Source of the DNA: Emergencia sp.
Lineage (GTDB): Bacteria > Bacillota > Clostridia > Peptostreptococcales > Anaerovoracaceae
DNA: 64,000 bases
Reading direction: 5' to 3'
Assembly: GCA_022767345.1 (NCBI GenBank)
Contig: JALEOD010000024.1
Location: 1-64,000, forward strand
A program made the position numbers and the translations under genes. The notes beneath the pieces were generated by a model. That model saw only the letters and a list, made by a program, of their open reading frames with translations. It did not search any database and had not been told where the DNA came from. Positions 50,948-60,539 of this stretch are shown here, in pieces. Numbering within the stretch: the stretch's first letter is position 1; each line of letters starts with the position of its first letter.

Positions 50948-52264
50948 CTACGCTTTATCACTAAACTTGGTGTATCTTGCCACCCAGGTCAAGTCAAAGG
51001 TTTCAGTCGGGCCGCTTCTGTGTTTTGCGAGGTTCACCTCGCACACGCCCGGTTTTTCGGAGTTTTCCTTATTATAATAGTCGTCACGATACAAAAACAT
51101 AACCATATCGGCATCCTGCTCAATAGACCCGGATTCACGCAGGTCGGACAAAATCGGCCGGTGGTCCTGTCTCTGCTCCGGCGCACGGGAAAGCTGGGAA
51201 AGTACCATGACAGGACAGTCCATTTCTCTTGCCAGTAATTTCAGATATCTGGACAAATTACTGATTTCCTGCTGTCTGCTGTCTGCTCTTCCTTCTGCTT
51301 TCATCAGCTGTAAATAGTCGATAATGACAAGATCCAGACCCTTTTCGGATTTCAGACGCCTGCATTTATTTTTCATTTCCAGCACACTGATGCCGGGTGT
51401 ATCATCGATATGTAAATTGGTCTTGGACAGAGAGTCCAGCGCCATGTTGATTCTGTCCCAGTCATTTCGCTCCAGACTTCCCGTCTTCAGCTTCTGCATT
51501 TCTACGCGGGACTCCATGGCAAGAAGTCGCTGGCCCAGCTGCTCCTTGGACATTTCCAAACTGAAAATCAGCACACTGGCGCCTGATTTTACTGCTGCGT
51601 TCTGTGCAATATTCAGAACAAACGCAGTCTTCCCCATAGCTGGTCTTGCCGCAATAATAACAAGGTCAGACCGATGCAGACCACTGGTCAGTTCATCCAG
51701 CCGCTTAAATCCGGTAGAAAGACCGATTACCTGCCCTTGGGTCTGAATGGCTCTGTCTATCATGGCTACATTTTCTATGAGTACTTCTTTAATAGGCGCG
51801 AAATCGCTGCGCTGCCCCTTCTGGGCAATTTCGAAAATTCCTTTTTCTGCGTAATCTAAAATATCCGAAGCCGCCATGGATTCTTCGTAGCCTTTTTCTC
51901 TGATGTCCTCGGCAGTCTGAATCAGTCTGCGCATGGAAGCTTTTTCGGAAACAATCTTGGCATACTCTGCCGCACTGCTTGGCGCAGGCGCGACTGAAGA
52001 CAAGCTGGCAATATAGACTCTGCCCCCTACCATTTCCAATGACTTTCTCTTGCGCAGTTCCTCGCAGACCGTTACGATATCCACCGGCACATTATTTCTG
52101 AACAGATCAATCATGACAGAAAAAATCTCTTTATGAGCCGCGTCGTAAAAATCTTCCGGCGAAATATGGTCGATGACATCAGAAAGCGCGTCCTTGCTCA
52201 GCATCGCTGAGCCTAAGACAGATTTCTCCGCTTCTGTATTATGCGGTGGAATTTTTTCAACCAT
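50948..52264 (-). CDS. dnaB: Replicative DNA helicase
   Basis: 438 residues. N-terminal domain starting PPHNTEAEKSVLGSAML, RecA-like core with Walker A IIAARPAMGKTAFVL, Walker B LVIIDYLQLM, and the DnaB4 segment VMVLSQLSRAPEQRQDHRPILSDLRESGSIEQDAD. The hexameric 5'-3' helicase at forks. It follows rplI in the gdpP-rplI-dnaB order typical of Firmicutes. Confidence 0.96.
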   Translation of the reverse strand: MVEKIPPHNTEAEKSVLGSAMLSKDALSDVIDHISPEDFYDAAHKEIFSVMIDLFRNNVPVDIVTVCEELRKRKSLEMVGGRVYIASLSSVAPAPSSAAEYAKIVSEKASMRRLIQTAEDIREKGYEESMAASDILDYAEKGIFEIAQKGQRSDFAPIKEVLIENVAMIDRAIQTQGQVIGLSTGFKRLDELTSGLHRSDLVIIAARPAMGKTAFVLNIAQNAAVKSGASVLIFSLEMSKEQLGQRLLAMESRVEMQKLKTGSLERNDWDRINMALDSLSKTNLHIDDTPGISVLEMKNKCRRLKSEKGLDLVIIDYLQLMKAEGRADSRQQEISNLSRYLKLLAREMDCPVMVLSQLSRAPEQRQDHRPILSDLRESGSIEQDADMVMFLYRDDYYNKENSEKPGVCEVNLAKHRSGPTETFDLTWVARYTKFSDKA

Positions 52265-52320
52265 GTAGGTTCCTTTCTATCTTTCCGTGAATCATTCTAG
52301 TGATTTTCGGTCACTTCATA

Positions 52321-52764
52321 TTAGTCAGTTACTTCAACAGTCAGCTTACCGGCTACTTCCGGATACAGCTTTACATCCACTTCAAATCTGCCGATACTTT
52401 TAATCGGATTCTTCATCTGAATTTTTTTCTTGTCGATGGTAAGACCGGTCTGTTTCTTTGTTTCGTCAGCGATATCCTTGGAAGTGATAGAGCCGAAAAG
52501 TCTGCCGCCCTCGCCGGACTTGGTCTTAATAACAACCTTTACATCTTCCAGTTTCTTTGCAAGCTCCTCTGCTGCAGCCTTTTCTTCCGCCTTCTTCTGC
52601 GCCATCAGTTCTTTCTGCTTCTCAAGACTTCTGATATTGCCGTCGGTTGCTTCAGTCGCATAGCCTTTCGGCAGCAGCATATTTCTTGCGTAACCGTCAC
52701 TGACCTTTACTACATCTCCGGCTTTACCGGTTCCTTTTACATCTCTATTCAAAATTACAATCAT
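52321..52764 (-). CDS. rplI: Ribosomal protein L9
   Basis: 147 residues: MIVILNRDVKGTGKAGDVVKV start, GYARNMLLPKGYA signature, a long linker helix and the C-terminal RNA-binding domain. Binds 23S rRNA at the L1-stalk base. Confidence 0.97.
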   Translation of the reverse strand: MIVILNRDVKGTGKAGDVVKVSDGYARNMLLPKGYATEATDGNIRSLEKQKELMAQKKAEEKAAAEELAKKLEDVKVVIKTKSGEGGRLFGSITSKDIADETKKQTGLTIDKKKIQMKNPIKSIGRFEVDVKLYPEVAGKLTVEVTD

Positions 52765-52778
52765 CTTAATCTCTCCTT

Positions 52779-54527
52779 TTATTTTAATAATTCCATTACT
52801 TTCTCTATGACTTCCTCAGGACTGCAGTCAACCTGCGCGCCTGCAGTAGTCAGATGACCGCCGCCGCCCAGTTTTTCCATAATCACCTGTACATTGATTT
52901 CTCCTAAGGATCTGGCACTTATCACTGTTTTTCCCTGGGAGGTTCTCCCTGCTACAAAGGAAGCTTTAATATCCTTAATAGTTAAAAGCTCATCTGCAAC
53001 CTGAGAATTTACCACCTGTGCATCTTCGTTACAGCCTTCACAGATGGAAGTCGCAACACCCTTTTCGTGAAAGTTTGCAGCGGCAATACACTTCGCGCGG
53101 ATTTTAAATGCCTCCAAATCGGTCTGGAAAAATCTCTTTACCTCTGCAGTATCCGCACCGGAACGCCGCAGCCACGCCGCAGCCTCAAAAGTTCTGACGC
53201 CTGTCTTTACAGCGAAACGGTTTGTATCTATGGTCATGCCCGCAAGGAGCGCCTCTGCTTCCAGCTTAATGAGTGTTTTCTTCGGTGCAGCGTACTGCAA
53301 AATCTCACTGACCAGTTCAGCTGTTGAAGACGCATAAGATTCAATATAGGATAAAGTCGGATTTTCCACATAGTCCTCGGCTTTTCTGTGATGATCAATC
53401 ACCACAATTCGATCTGTCATGGTAAGCAGCGTGCTGTTTTCAACATAGCTGGGTCTGTGGGTATCCACGATAATCAGCAGCGTGTCTTCATCGGTCAGAC
53501 TTTCTGCTTTTTTGCTGTTGACAAAGTTATAATTGTCGGTCTCCTTGGCGTACCGGTAAATTTCCTGCAGAGAACCGATAACTTCGTCAAGAAGAATATA
53601 AGCAGTTCTGCCGCACATGGCGCACAATCTATGAATGCCCAGCGCCGCGCCAAAGCAGTCCATATCCGGGTGAACATGCCCCATAATAACGACTTTCTTT
53701 GACTGTTCAATCAGCTGTTTCAAAGCATGGGCAATAACTCTGGATTTCCCTTTATTTCCCTTTTCTACAGTCTGCATTTTTCCGCCGTAGTACTCGATTT
53801 TGCTGACACGTTTGATGACAGCCTGATCTCCCCCGCGGCCTCTTGCAAGATCCATAGCCGCTCTGGAATATTCCTCGGTAGTAATCAGGTTCTTTCCCCC
53901 AACGCCGACGCCGATGCTCAAACTCATCGGAAAATCCGCCTCTGTTTCAATTTGCCTGATTTCGTCTAAAATGCCGAATTTGTTTTCGATAATATTTTCT
54001 AAATGAGAATACTGACAGTACATGACGTACTGAGAATTATTCAGTTTGTTAATGGAGCCTTCGTTTTTGGCAGCCCACTGACGAATCACACTATCAGCAG
54101 CAGCAGTAATACGCATCCGCATCTCCGGCAGCGTGCTGGCTTCAAACTCGTCGTAGTTATCTATAACAATTCTAAGTACACATACACGCTCATCGTTATA
54201 GCGGTCTTTTAAATTTTCAAAGTTGGTTATGTCATAGAAAAACACCAGAAGATTTGCCCCCTCCTCCTCGTTTTCTTTGCTGACCACCAGCTTGAACTGT
54301 TTCCCGTTTCTTTCCAAAAAGAAATGAGTCCCTTCGTCCGCCTTGCTATATAAATCAGAGGTCTTAATTCCGGTTAATGCAAAAAAGTCCGCATCTTCAA
54401 TTCCGTCATAAATAAACACATCTCCGATGTGCTCGTTGGCGCTCACTACTTTCCCTTTGCTGTTAATGATACAGACAGGTAAGGGTATTTTAGATGAAAT
54501 TTCTTTTTCAAACAAAGTCCTTGCCAT
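52779..54527 (-). CDS. gdpP: Cyclic-di-AMP phosphodiesterase GdpP-like, without membrane helices
   Basis: 582 residues: PAS domain from residue ~10 (IPLPVCIINSKGKVVSANEHIGDVF), a degenerate GGDEF domain (about 100-240), then DHH (MGHVHPDMDCFGAALG, VIVDTHRPS, VIDHHRKAED) and DHHA1 (GGGGHLTTAGAQV) domains that hydrolyse c-di-AMP to pApA. Standard GdpP is about 655 residues and begins with two transmembrane helices; these are absent, and the start has its own ribosome site (AGAGGAA), so this appears to be a soluble form. Upstream of rplI, 15 bases. Confidence 0.9.
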   Translation of the reverse strand: MARTLFEKEISSKIPLPVCIINSKGKVVSANEHIGDVFIYDGIEDADFFALTGIKTSDLYSKADEGTHFFLERNGKQFKLVVSKENEEEGANLLVFFYDITNFENLKDRYNDERVCVLRIVIDNYDEFEASTLPEMRMRITAAADSVIRQWAAKNEGSINKLNNSQYVMYCQYSHLENIIENKFGILDEIRQIETEADFPMSLSIGVGVGGKNLITTEEYSRAAMDLARGRGGDQAVIKRVSKIEYYGGKMQTVEKGNKGKSRVIAHALKQLIEQSKKVVIMGHVHPDMDCFGAALGIHRLCAMCGRTAYILLDEVIGSLQEIYRYAKETDNYNFVNSKKAESLTDEDTLLIIVDTHRPSYVENSTLLTMTDRIVVIDHHRKAEDYVENPTLSYIESYASSTAELVSEILQYAAPKKTLIKLEAEALLAGMTIDTNRFAVKTGVRTFEAAAWLRRSGADTAEVKRFFQTDLEAFKIRAKCIAAANFHEKGVATSICEGCNEDAQVVNSQVADELLTIKDIKASFVAGRTSQGKTVISARSLGEINVQVIMEKLGGGGHLTTAGAQVDCSPEEVIEKVMELLK

Positions 54528-54664
54528 TTTACGTTCCTCTTTTTGCGCATGAAACTAATGTAATATACATAAATATATCACATCAGCCGGTTTTCTTCGT
54601 GTTGTTTGTGTGAGGATTCCTTAAGAGCTCCTCACAGGGTTTACAGTATAGTATACCACATTTT

Positions 54665-55192
54665 CTAAAGTTGGTCTACCTCTAATGCTCCGCCGCATTT
54701 TGCGCATCGGTACTTCTGCGGCTTTTCCACCACTCTGCTTTTTCTCATTCGATAGCTGGCAGTGCCGCATTTTTTACAGCGAATCCGATATTTGTACACT
54801 AGCCTTTGCCCTTCTCTTTCCATCGCAGCCATACCCAGTTCCTCTGGACTACTCAGTCTCTGGATACAATAACCGTACGCATAGTTTACCTGCTCAGCCA
54901 ATTTCTTCCATTTTTCTCCATGATTAAAACAGCCAGGACAAGTATGGAGCAGTTCATGGAGAATCACTTGTTTTAAGACTTTATCACTGGCCTCTGCCAG
55001 CACGGTGGAAATTTCTATCCGAAAGGTTCTGCGGAGACCGTTTTTTTCCAGCTTACAGCAGCCGAGCCTCTTCTTCGCCCTCCTGTTTTCACAAATCCCT
55101 GAAATATTACGGGCTGGTTCAATGCCGATGCGTAAAAGCTCACCTGTAGCTTCTTCCATTAAATCCTTGATTCTGTGTTCAAATTCCGTCAT
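54665..55192 (-). CDS. SprT-like zinc metalloprotease-fold protein
   Basis: 175 residues with HExxH in ILHELLHTCPGCFNHGEKWKKL, followed by a C-terminal zinc ribbon (CKKCGTASYRMRKSR...CAKCGG). SprT/Spartan-like proteins act on DNA or DNA-bound proteins, though bacterial members are little studied. The active-site segment CPGC is cysteine-rich. Bases 54528-54664 before it hold only AT-rich sequence. Confidence 0.85.
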   Translation of the reverse strand: MTEFEHRIKDLMEEATGELLRIGIEPARNISGICENRRAKKRLGCCKLEKNGLRRTFRIEISTVLAEASDKVLKQVILHELLHTCPGCFNHGEKWKKLAEQVNYAYGYCIQRLSSPEELGMAAMEREGQRLVYKYRIRCKKCGTASYRMRKSRVVEKPQKYRCAKCGGALEVDQL

Positions 55193-55270
55193 ACTGTGTT
55201 CCTGTTATCCTTCTGATTAGTTATCCTCTATACAGAAAAATGCCCCTTTATACAAGAGGCATTTCGATGA

Positions 55271-55286
55271 TGTTTCATGTGAAACA
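55271..55286. promoter_or_regulatory. parS: parS-like site, parB end
   Basis: TGTTTCATGTGAAACA, one mismatch (C to T) from the consensus TGTTTCACGTGAAACA, five bases past the parB stop. Confidence 0.82.
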
Positions 55287-55290
55287 ACTT

Positions 55291-56193
55291 TTATAATTCC
55301 ACGGATTTCAATAATTCTATTAAACGATTCAGCTCTTCCGTGCTATAATACTCCAGTTCAATCTTTCCTTTTTTTCCTTTTTGTTCAATGGAAACTCTGG
55401 TGCCAAAGATATTCTTCAGCTCGTTCTCCACATGAATTGTATCCGCACTCTTTATTTTCTTTACTGGAAGTTTCTTTTGTTTCCCTGCGGCCTGTACCAG
55501 CTGCTCAATCTTGCGGACTGACAGTCCGTCTTCTATAATTTTTCTGCAGAGTTCTGCCTGCAGCTTTTTATCAGTGACAGAGATTATCGCTCTTGCATGT
55601 CCGGTCGATATCTTCCCTTCTGTGACCAAGTCCTGAATCTGAGGCGGCAGTTTTAAAAGGCGCAGCGCGTTGGTGATATAAGGTCTGCTCTTGCTGACAC
55701 TTTTAGATACTTCCTCCTGTGTCAGACCATAGGTCTTAATCATCTGATTAAGTCCCTCTGCTTCTTCAATCGGATTCAGATCTTCACGCTGCATATTTTC
55801 AATAATTGCAATGAGCATGTTTTCTTCATCGCTGAACTTTCGAATCAGACACGGTACTTCTTTCAGTGCTGCTTTTCTCGCTGCCCGCCATCTTCTTTCT
55901 CCGGCAACAATTTCGTATCCTGCACTGCTCTTTCTTACTACCAGCGGCTGTATGATTCCATGCTCTAATATAGATGCTGACAGTTCGCTGATTTTTTCCT
56001 CATTAAATATCTTCCGCGGCTGGTTTTCATTAGGTTTAATATCGTTGACATTAATGTACACTACCGCATTTTGTTCATCTGCCGCAGCAGGTGATTCGGC
56101 AGCTTCTTCCGGCTGCACCACCGGTGCCTGATCAGCAAACAGCGCATCAAGTCCTCTTCCCAGTCCCCTGTTTTTCGTCTTTCCTGATGCCAT
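55291..56193 (-). CDS. parB: Chromosome-partitioning protein ParB (Spo0J)
   Basis: 300 residues: ParB/Srx nuclease-fold domain (VNDIKPNENQPRKIFNEEKI, GYEIVAGERRWRAARKA with the CTP-binding GERRxRA), central HTH (LTQEEVSKSVSKSRPYITNALRLL) and C-terminal dimerisation domain. Loads SMC at parS near the origin. Its ATG overlaps the parA stop by one base. Confidence 0.95.
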   Translation of the reverse strand: MASGKTKNRGLGRGLDALFADQAPVVQPEEAAESPAAADEQNAVVYINVNDIKPNENQPRKIFNEEKISELSASILEHGIIQPLVVRKSSAGYEIVAGERRWRAARKAALKEVPCLIRKFSDEENMLIAIIENMQREDLNPIEEAEGLNQMIKTYGLTQEEVSKSVSKSRPYITNALRLLKLPPQIQDLVTEGKISTGHARAIISVTDKKLQAELCRKIIEDGLSVRKIEQLVQAAGKQKKLPVKKIKSADTIHVENELKNIFGTRVSIEQKGKKGKIELEYYSTEELNRLIELLKSVEL

Positions 56194-56966
56194 TATTTAC
56201 TTTCCTCCCATTCCAGAAATTCTTCCGCAAAGTCGCGATATGCTTCTGCACCCTTGGACTTCGGATCATATTCTGTAATCGCCATACCAAAGCTAGGTGC
56301 TTCAGCCAGTCTGATATTTCTAGGAATTACTGTTGAATAAACTTTGGAGCCGAAATATTTCTTTACTTCCTGCACAACCTGAATGGACAGATTTGTTCTG
56401 CCGTCAAACATGCTCAGAATAACTCCCTCGATTTCCAAAGATTTATTGAGACTCTTTTTTACAAGCTCAATGGTATTCACAAGCTGACTTACACCTTCCA
56501 GTGCGTAAAACTCACACTGAATTGGAATCAGTACACTTTCTACAGCTGTTAATGAATTAATCGTCAAAAGACCCAGTGAAGGAGGACAATCGATAAAGAT
56601 ATAATCGTAAAAATCTTTCACCTTTTCAATGGCTTTACGGAGACGTCTTTCTCTGCCTTCCAAAGCTACCATTTCAATTTCAGCACCAACTAAATCAATG
56701 CTGGCAGGAATGATATCCAGGTTTTCTATATTAGTATGAATAATCGCTTTACGGGTATCAAAGTTATCTTCGATAAGCAGGTCATACACCGTATAAGGTA
56801 AATCCTTCTTAGAAATTCCGATGCCGCTGGTTGTGTTTCCCTGCGGATCGATATCCAGCATGAGGATTTTTTTACCTTTCAGCGCTAAACTTGCGCCCAA
56901 ATTAATGTTGGTTGTAGTCTTACCTACTCCACCCTTCTGATTAAATATTGCAATTGCTTTTCCCAA
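56193..56966 (-). CDS. parA: Chromosome-partitioning ATPase ParA (Soj)
   Basis: 257 residues from the TTG at 56966, which follows GCAGGAGG at seven bases; longer readings include no plausible start. Deviant Walker A IFNQKGGVGKTTT (near 7-19), Walker A' DIDPQGNTTSG and Walker B FIDCPPSLGLLT. Works with ParB in origin segregation and DnaA control. Confidence 0.95.
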   Translation of the reverse strand: MGKAIAIFNQKGGVGKTTTNINLGASLALKGKKILMLDIDPQGNTTSGIGISKKDLPYTVYDLLIEDNFDTRKAIIHTNIENLDIIPASIDLVGAEIEMVALEGRERRLRKAIEKVKDFYDYIFIDCPPSLGLLTINSLTAVESVLIPIQCEFYALEGVSQLVNTIELVKKSLNKSLEIEGVILSMFDGRTNLSIQVVQEVKKYFGSKVYSTVIPRNIRLAEAPSFGMAITEYDPKSKGAEAYRDFAEEFLEWEESK

Positions 56967-57053
56967 TGTTTTTCCTCCTGCAAAGAATGTACTATAGACA
57001 TTATATATGATTCGCTGCAAATTTTCTACTATTTTACGAAAAAAAATCAATGA

Positions 57054-57069
57054 TGTTTCACGTGAAACA
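57054..57069. promoter_or_regulatory. parS: parS site inside a terminator hairpin
   Basis: Perfect consensus TGTTTCACGTGAAACA. It is the core of a longer perfect palindrome (AATCAATGA and its complement extend it to about 57045-57078) with A/T tracts on both sides, so the transcript can form a terminator-like hairpin at the noc end; the noc stop codon (57072-57070) lies in the hairpin arm. Confidence 0.9.
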
Positions 57070-57852
57070 TCATTGATTTTTTGGTATCACGATTTTTAAT
57101 TCTATATACTCACCCTTGTCCTCTTCTGTCATCTTGGAATTTTCCTCCATGTCATGAATTTGCGCAAAGGCTTTTCTGATTGTGTTGGTATAAATCTTAT
57201 AGCTGATATAATTAATTTTTCTTCTGTTTCGATACTCTGCCTCATCTTTCGTTAGATAATCATCAATCAGCTTTTCTGTCTGTTTTACATTGAGATTATG
57301 GCTGATTACCCGCTGAAGAATCTTTTCCCGAATTGCCGGGTCTTCTACCTTAAGAAGAGCTCTGGCATGTCGTTCAGTCAACTTTGCTTCAATGAGCTTT
57401 TCCTGTATTTCGGGTGGAAGCGTAAGTATTCGCAATTTATTAGAAATGGTAGACTGACGTTTACCAATCTTATCGGAAAGTTCCCCCTGTGTCAACCCAA
57501 AATCGTCGATTAGCTTTCTGTAAGCATAAGCTTCTTCTATGTAACTGAGGTTTTCCCGCTGGACATTTTCTACCACAGCAATAAGAGCAGTATCTTTATC
57601 GTCAAAATCCTTAATCAGTGCAGGTATTTTCGTAAGTCCCGCAAGTTTTGCCGCGCGAAGTCTCCTCTCCCCTGCTATGAGAAAAAAGAACCCTGTCTTA
57701 TCTTTTTTGACAATAATCGGCTGTAATACCCCATATTCGGCAATAGAGTTTTTTAAATCGTTTAATTCTTCTTCCGCAAAATGCTTTCTGGGCTGCTCCG
57801 GATTGGCTCTGATAGAACTAATAGGCAGTTCCACACTTTTCCTTTGTAACAT
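57070..57852 (-). CDS. noc: ParB-family nucleoid occlusion protein (Noc-like)
   Basis: About 260 residues, a ParB paralogue: SSIRANPEQPRKHFAEEEL, FLIAGERRLRAAKLA, HTH LTQGELSDKIGKRQSTISNKLRIL. Noc binds its own sites and the membrane to block division over the nucleoid. Whether this one recognises Noc sites or parS cannot be told from sequence; a parS lies at its own 3' end. ATG at 57852 follows AAGGGGGAT. Confidence 0.85.
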   Translation of the reverse strand: MLQRKSVELPISSIRANPEQPRKHFAEEELNDLKNSIAEYGVLQPIIVKKDKTGFFFLIAGERRLRAAKLAGLTKIPALIKDFDDKDTALIAVVENVQRENLSYIEEAYAYRKLIDDFGLTQGELSDKIGKRQSTISNKLRILTLPPEIQEKLIEAKLTERHARALLKVEDPAIREKILQRVISHNLNVKQTEKLIDDYLTKDEAEYRNRRKINYISYKIYTNTIRKAFAQIHDMEENSKMTEEDKGEYIELKIVIPKNQ

Positions 57853-57940
57853 ATAATCCCCCTTTCTTTTCCTAATAACAGCATAACATGTTTTCCGGGG
57901 AAATGCAGGAAAAATAACCAACAAAAAAACCCATATTCTA

Positions 57941-58645
57941 TCACAATATGGGCTCTTTCACCGGAGTTCCCGCTTTTCTCGGATATTTTGCGGGCGTCTT
58001 CTTCATCTTCTCTATGACTACAATATTATGTTCATACCCCTGCAGCGGTGTGGTTTCAATCCGAAGAACTTTACCTCCAAGGGTTTTAATCGCCTTTTCC
58101 GCACTCTTCAGTTCCTCATTTACATCAGGTCCTTTATATGCAAGCAAGTGTCCTCCCATTCTGATAAATGGCAGACAGTATTCAGCAAGAACTGCCATGT
58201 TAGCAACTGCTCTGGAAACACAAAGATCAAAGTTTTCCCGAAAATTTTTATTTCTTGCCAGCTCCTCTGCTCTTCCATGAACAGTTTCTACATTATATAT
58301 CCCTAGTCTATCTGTCAAATCATTGATGACTTTCAGCCTCTTATTCAGCGAATCCGCCAGCACAAAATCCTTGTCAGGACTTATGATTGCAAGAGGAATA
58401 CCGGGAAATCCAGCTCCTGTACCCACGTCAATAATACTTTCACTGTTCTTATACTCCGGAAAACCAGCACAAAGAATGGAATCTACCAAATGCTTAACAA
58501 CAAACTCATCTCTGTCCTTAATTGCAGTTAAGTTGATTTTCTCATTCCATTCCAAAATGCCGTCCATATAGCCGACAAACTTGTCTGCCGTGTCTTTTTC
58601 CCATGGAATCTGCAGCTGTTCAAATGCTTCTGTTAATGCTTTCAT
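57941..58645 (-). CDS. rsmG: 16S rRNA (guanine527-N7)-methyltransferase
   Basis: 234 residues with SAM motif IIDVGTGAGFPGIPLAI, NLTAIKDRDEFVVKHLVDS, and FDLCVSRAVANMAVLAEY. Methylates G527 of 16S rRNA. One base after mnmG, the usual pairing. Confidence 0.96.
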   Translation of the reverse strand: MKALTEAFEQLQIPWEKDTADKFVGYMDGILEWNEKINLTAIKDRDEFVVKHLVDSILCAGFPEYKNSESIIDVGTGAGFPGIPLAIISPDKDFVLADSLNKRLKVINDLTDRLGIYNVETVHGRAEELARNKNFRENFDLCVSRAVANMAVLAEYCLPFIRMGGHLLAYKGPDVNEELKSAEKAIKTLGGKVLRIETTPLQGYEHNIVVIEKMKKTPAKYPRKAGTPVKEPIL

Positions 58646-58646
58646 G

Positions 58647-60527
58647 TTATGCTTTCTTTCTTCTCATCTTTTCTAGGTAAACTAAAATTACGTTGATATC
58701 TGCAGGAGATACACCGGAAATTCTGGAAGCCTGCCCCACCGAACGCGGCTTTAACTGATTGAGCTTCTGCACTGCTTCCAGACGTAGTCCCTCCATCTGA
58801 CTATAATCAAGATTTTCATTGAGAATTTTATTTTCCAATTTCTTGAACTTCTCAATCTGTGCCATCTGCTTGGCGATATATCCCTCGTACTTAATCTGTA
58901 CCTCCAGCTGGGTCTTTGCGTGAGAGGTAAGCTCTCTGCGTGCGGAATCAATTTCTGCCATATTTTCATAGGTCACTTCCGGACGCTTCAAAAGCTCCGC
59001 CAAAGTCGCTTTGTTCTGCAGCGGCGCACTTCCTACCTTTTCTAAAAATCCATTGGCGTCCTTGGGATAAACATAGGTGGTCTCCATTCTCTGACGCTCT
59101 TCTTCAACAATTTTCTTCTTCTCAAGGAATTTGTTATATCTTTCCTTATCTGCCAGTCCAATCCTGTAAGATTTTTCCGTTAGACGCAAATCTGCATTGT
59201 CTTGCCTTAGAACCAGCCTATATTCCGCTCTGCTGGTCATAATTCTGTAAGGTTCATTTGTACCTTTAGTCACGAGATCGTCGATGAGAACGCCAATATA
59301 AGCCTCACTTCTGTCCAAAACAAATGGTTCTTTTCCATTTATTTCCATAGAAGCGTTGATTCCCGCCAGCAATCCTTGGGCAGCTGCTTCCTCATAACCG
59401 GAGCTTCCATTAAACTGTCCGGCACAAAACAAATTCTTAATCTGTCTATTTTCTAAGTTAGGTTTTAAATCCAAAGGATCAATGCAATCATATTCGATAG
59501 CATAAGCAGGTCTTGTTATGATAATATTTTCAAGCCCCGGTATTGTATGATAAAATTGTTCTTGGACATCTTCAGGTAAACTGGAAGACATACCTTGAAT
59601 ATACATTTCTTCAGTATCCAGTCCCTCCGGCTCTATAAATGTCTGATGTCTCTCTTTATCTGCAAATCGATTGATTTTATCTTCTATGGATGGGCAGTAT
59701 CTAGGTCCTATACCCTCTATCTGTCCTCCAAACAATGCAGATCTATGAAAATTATTTCTGATTACAGTATGTGTATCTTCATTGGTATAAGTCAGCCAGC
59801 AGGAAACCTGCTCTCTTTCCAATTCATCATTCATAAAGGAAAAAGGAACAATTTTTTCATCGCCCTTCTGCTCTGTCATTTTAGAATAATCAAAAGTAGA
59901 GGCAAGAGCTCTTGCCGGCGTGCCGGTTTTAAATCTTCGCAGGTTCATTCCGTGCTTCTTTAAATTATCGGCAAGTTCTACAGAGGGAGCCAAACCATTG
60001 GGACCGCTGGAATAGGCGCTGTCGCCGATGAAGATTTTTCCCCGCAGGAAAGTACCCGTAGCCAAAACCACCGCCTTTGCAGTGTAATAGGTATGGGTCA
60101 TAGTGACTACTCCGCAGACTTTTCCATCCTCAACCAGCAAATCCACAATTTCAGCCTGTTTCACATGAAGATTTTCCTGTTTCTCAATGGTTTTCTTCAT
60201 TTCAGTGTGATATCTGTGTTTATCAGCCTGGGCACGCAGCGAATGTACTGCCGGACCCTTAGCTGTATTCAGCATTCTGCTCTGAATAAAAGTTTTATCA
60301 ATATTTTTACCCATTTCACCGCCGAGGGCGTCGATTTCCCGAACCAGATGACCTTTTCCCGTTCCGCCGATAGACGGATTGCAAGGCATCATAGCAATTG
60401 CTTCAAGGTTAATGGTAAAAAGCATAGTGCGGTTTCCCATACGAGCAGCAGCGAGAGCTGCTTCACAGCCTGCATGACCTGCACCGACTACAATAATATC
60501 GTATTCTCCCATAAAAACGTGTTCCAT
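58647..60527 (-). CDS. mnmG: tRNA uridine-5-carboxymethylaminomethyl modification enzyme MnmG (GidA)
   Basis: 626 residues. FAD motif [21 protein letters not shown], signature [33 protein letters not shown]-type segment and C-terminal MnmE-binding domain. With MnmE it modifies wobble uridine 34. In order with mnmE and rsmG. Confidence 0.96.
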   Translation of the reverse strand: MEHVFMGEYDIIVVGAGHAGCEAALAAARMGNRTMLFTINLEAIAMMPCNPSIGGTGKGHLVREIDALGGEMGKNIDKTFIQSRMLNTAKGPAVHSLRAQADKHRYHTEMKKTIEKQENLHVKQAEIVDLLVEDGKVCGVVTMTHTYYTAKAVVLATGTFLRGKIFIGDSAYSSGPNGLAPSVELADNLKKHGMNLRRFKTGTPARALASTFDYSKMTEQKGDEKIVPFSFMNDELEREQVSCWLTYTNEDTHTVIRNNFHRSALFGGQIEGIGPRYCPSIEDKINRFADKERHQTFIEPEGLDTEEMYIQGMSSSLPEDVQEQFYHTIPGLENIIITRPAYAIEYDCIDPLDLKPNLENRQIKNLFCAGQFNGSSGYEEAAAQGLLAGINASMEINGKEPFVLDRSEAYIGVLIDDLVTKGTNEPYRIMTSRAEYRLVLRQDNADLRLTEKSYRIGLADKERYNKFLEKKKIVEEERQRMETTYVYPKDANGFLEKVGSAPLQNKATLAELLKRPEVTYENMAEIDSARRELTSHAKTQLEVQIKYEGYIAKQMAQIEKFKKLENKILNENLDYSQMEGLRLEAVQKLNQLKPRSVGQASRISGVSPADINVILVYLEKMRRKKA

Positions 60528-60539
60528 AGTTCACCTAAC

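Noticed and set aside
60157-60172. Third parS-like site TGTTTCACATGAAGAT
   Set aside because: Three mismatches, not palindromic, and inside the mnmG coding sequence.
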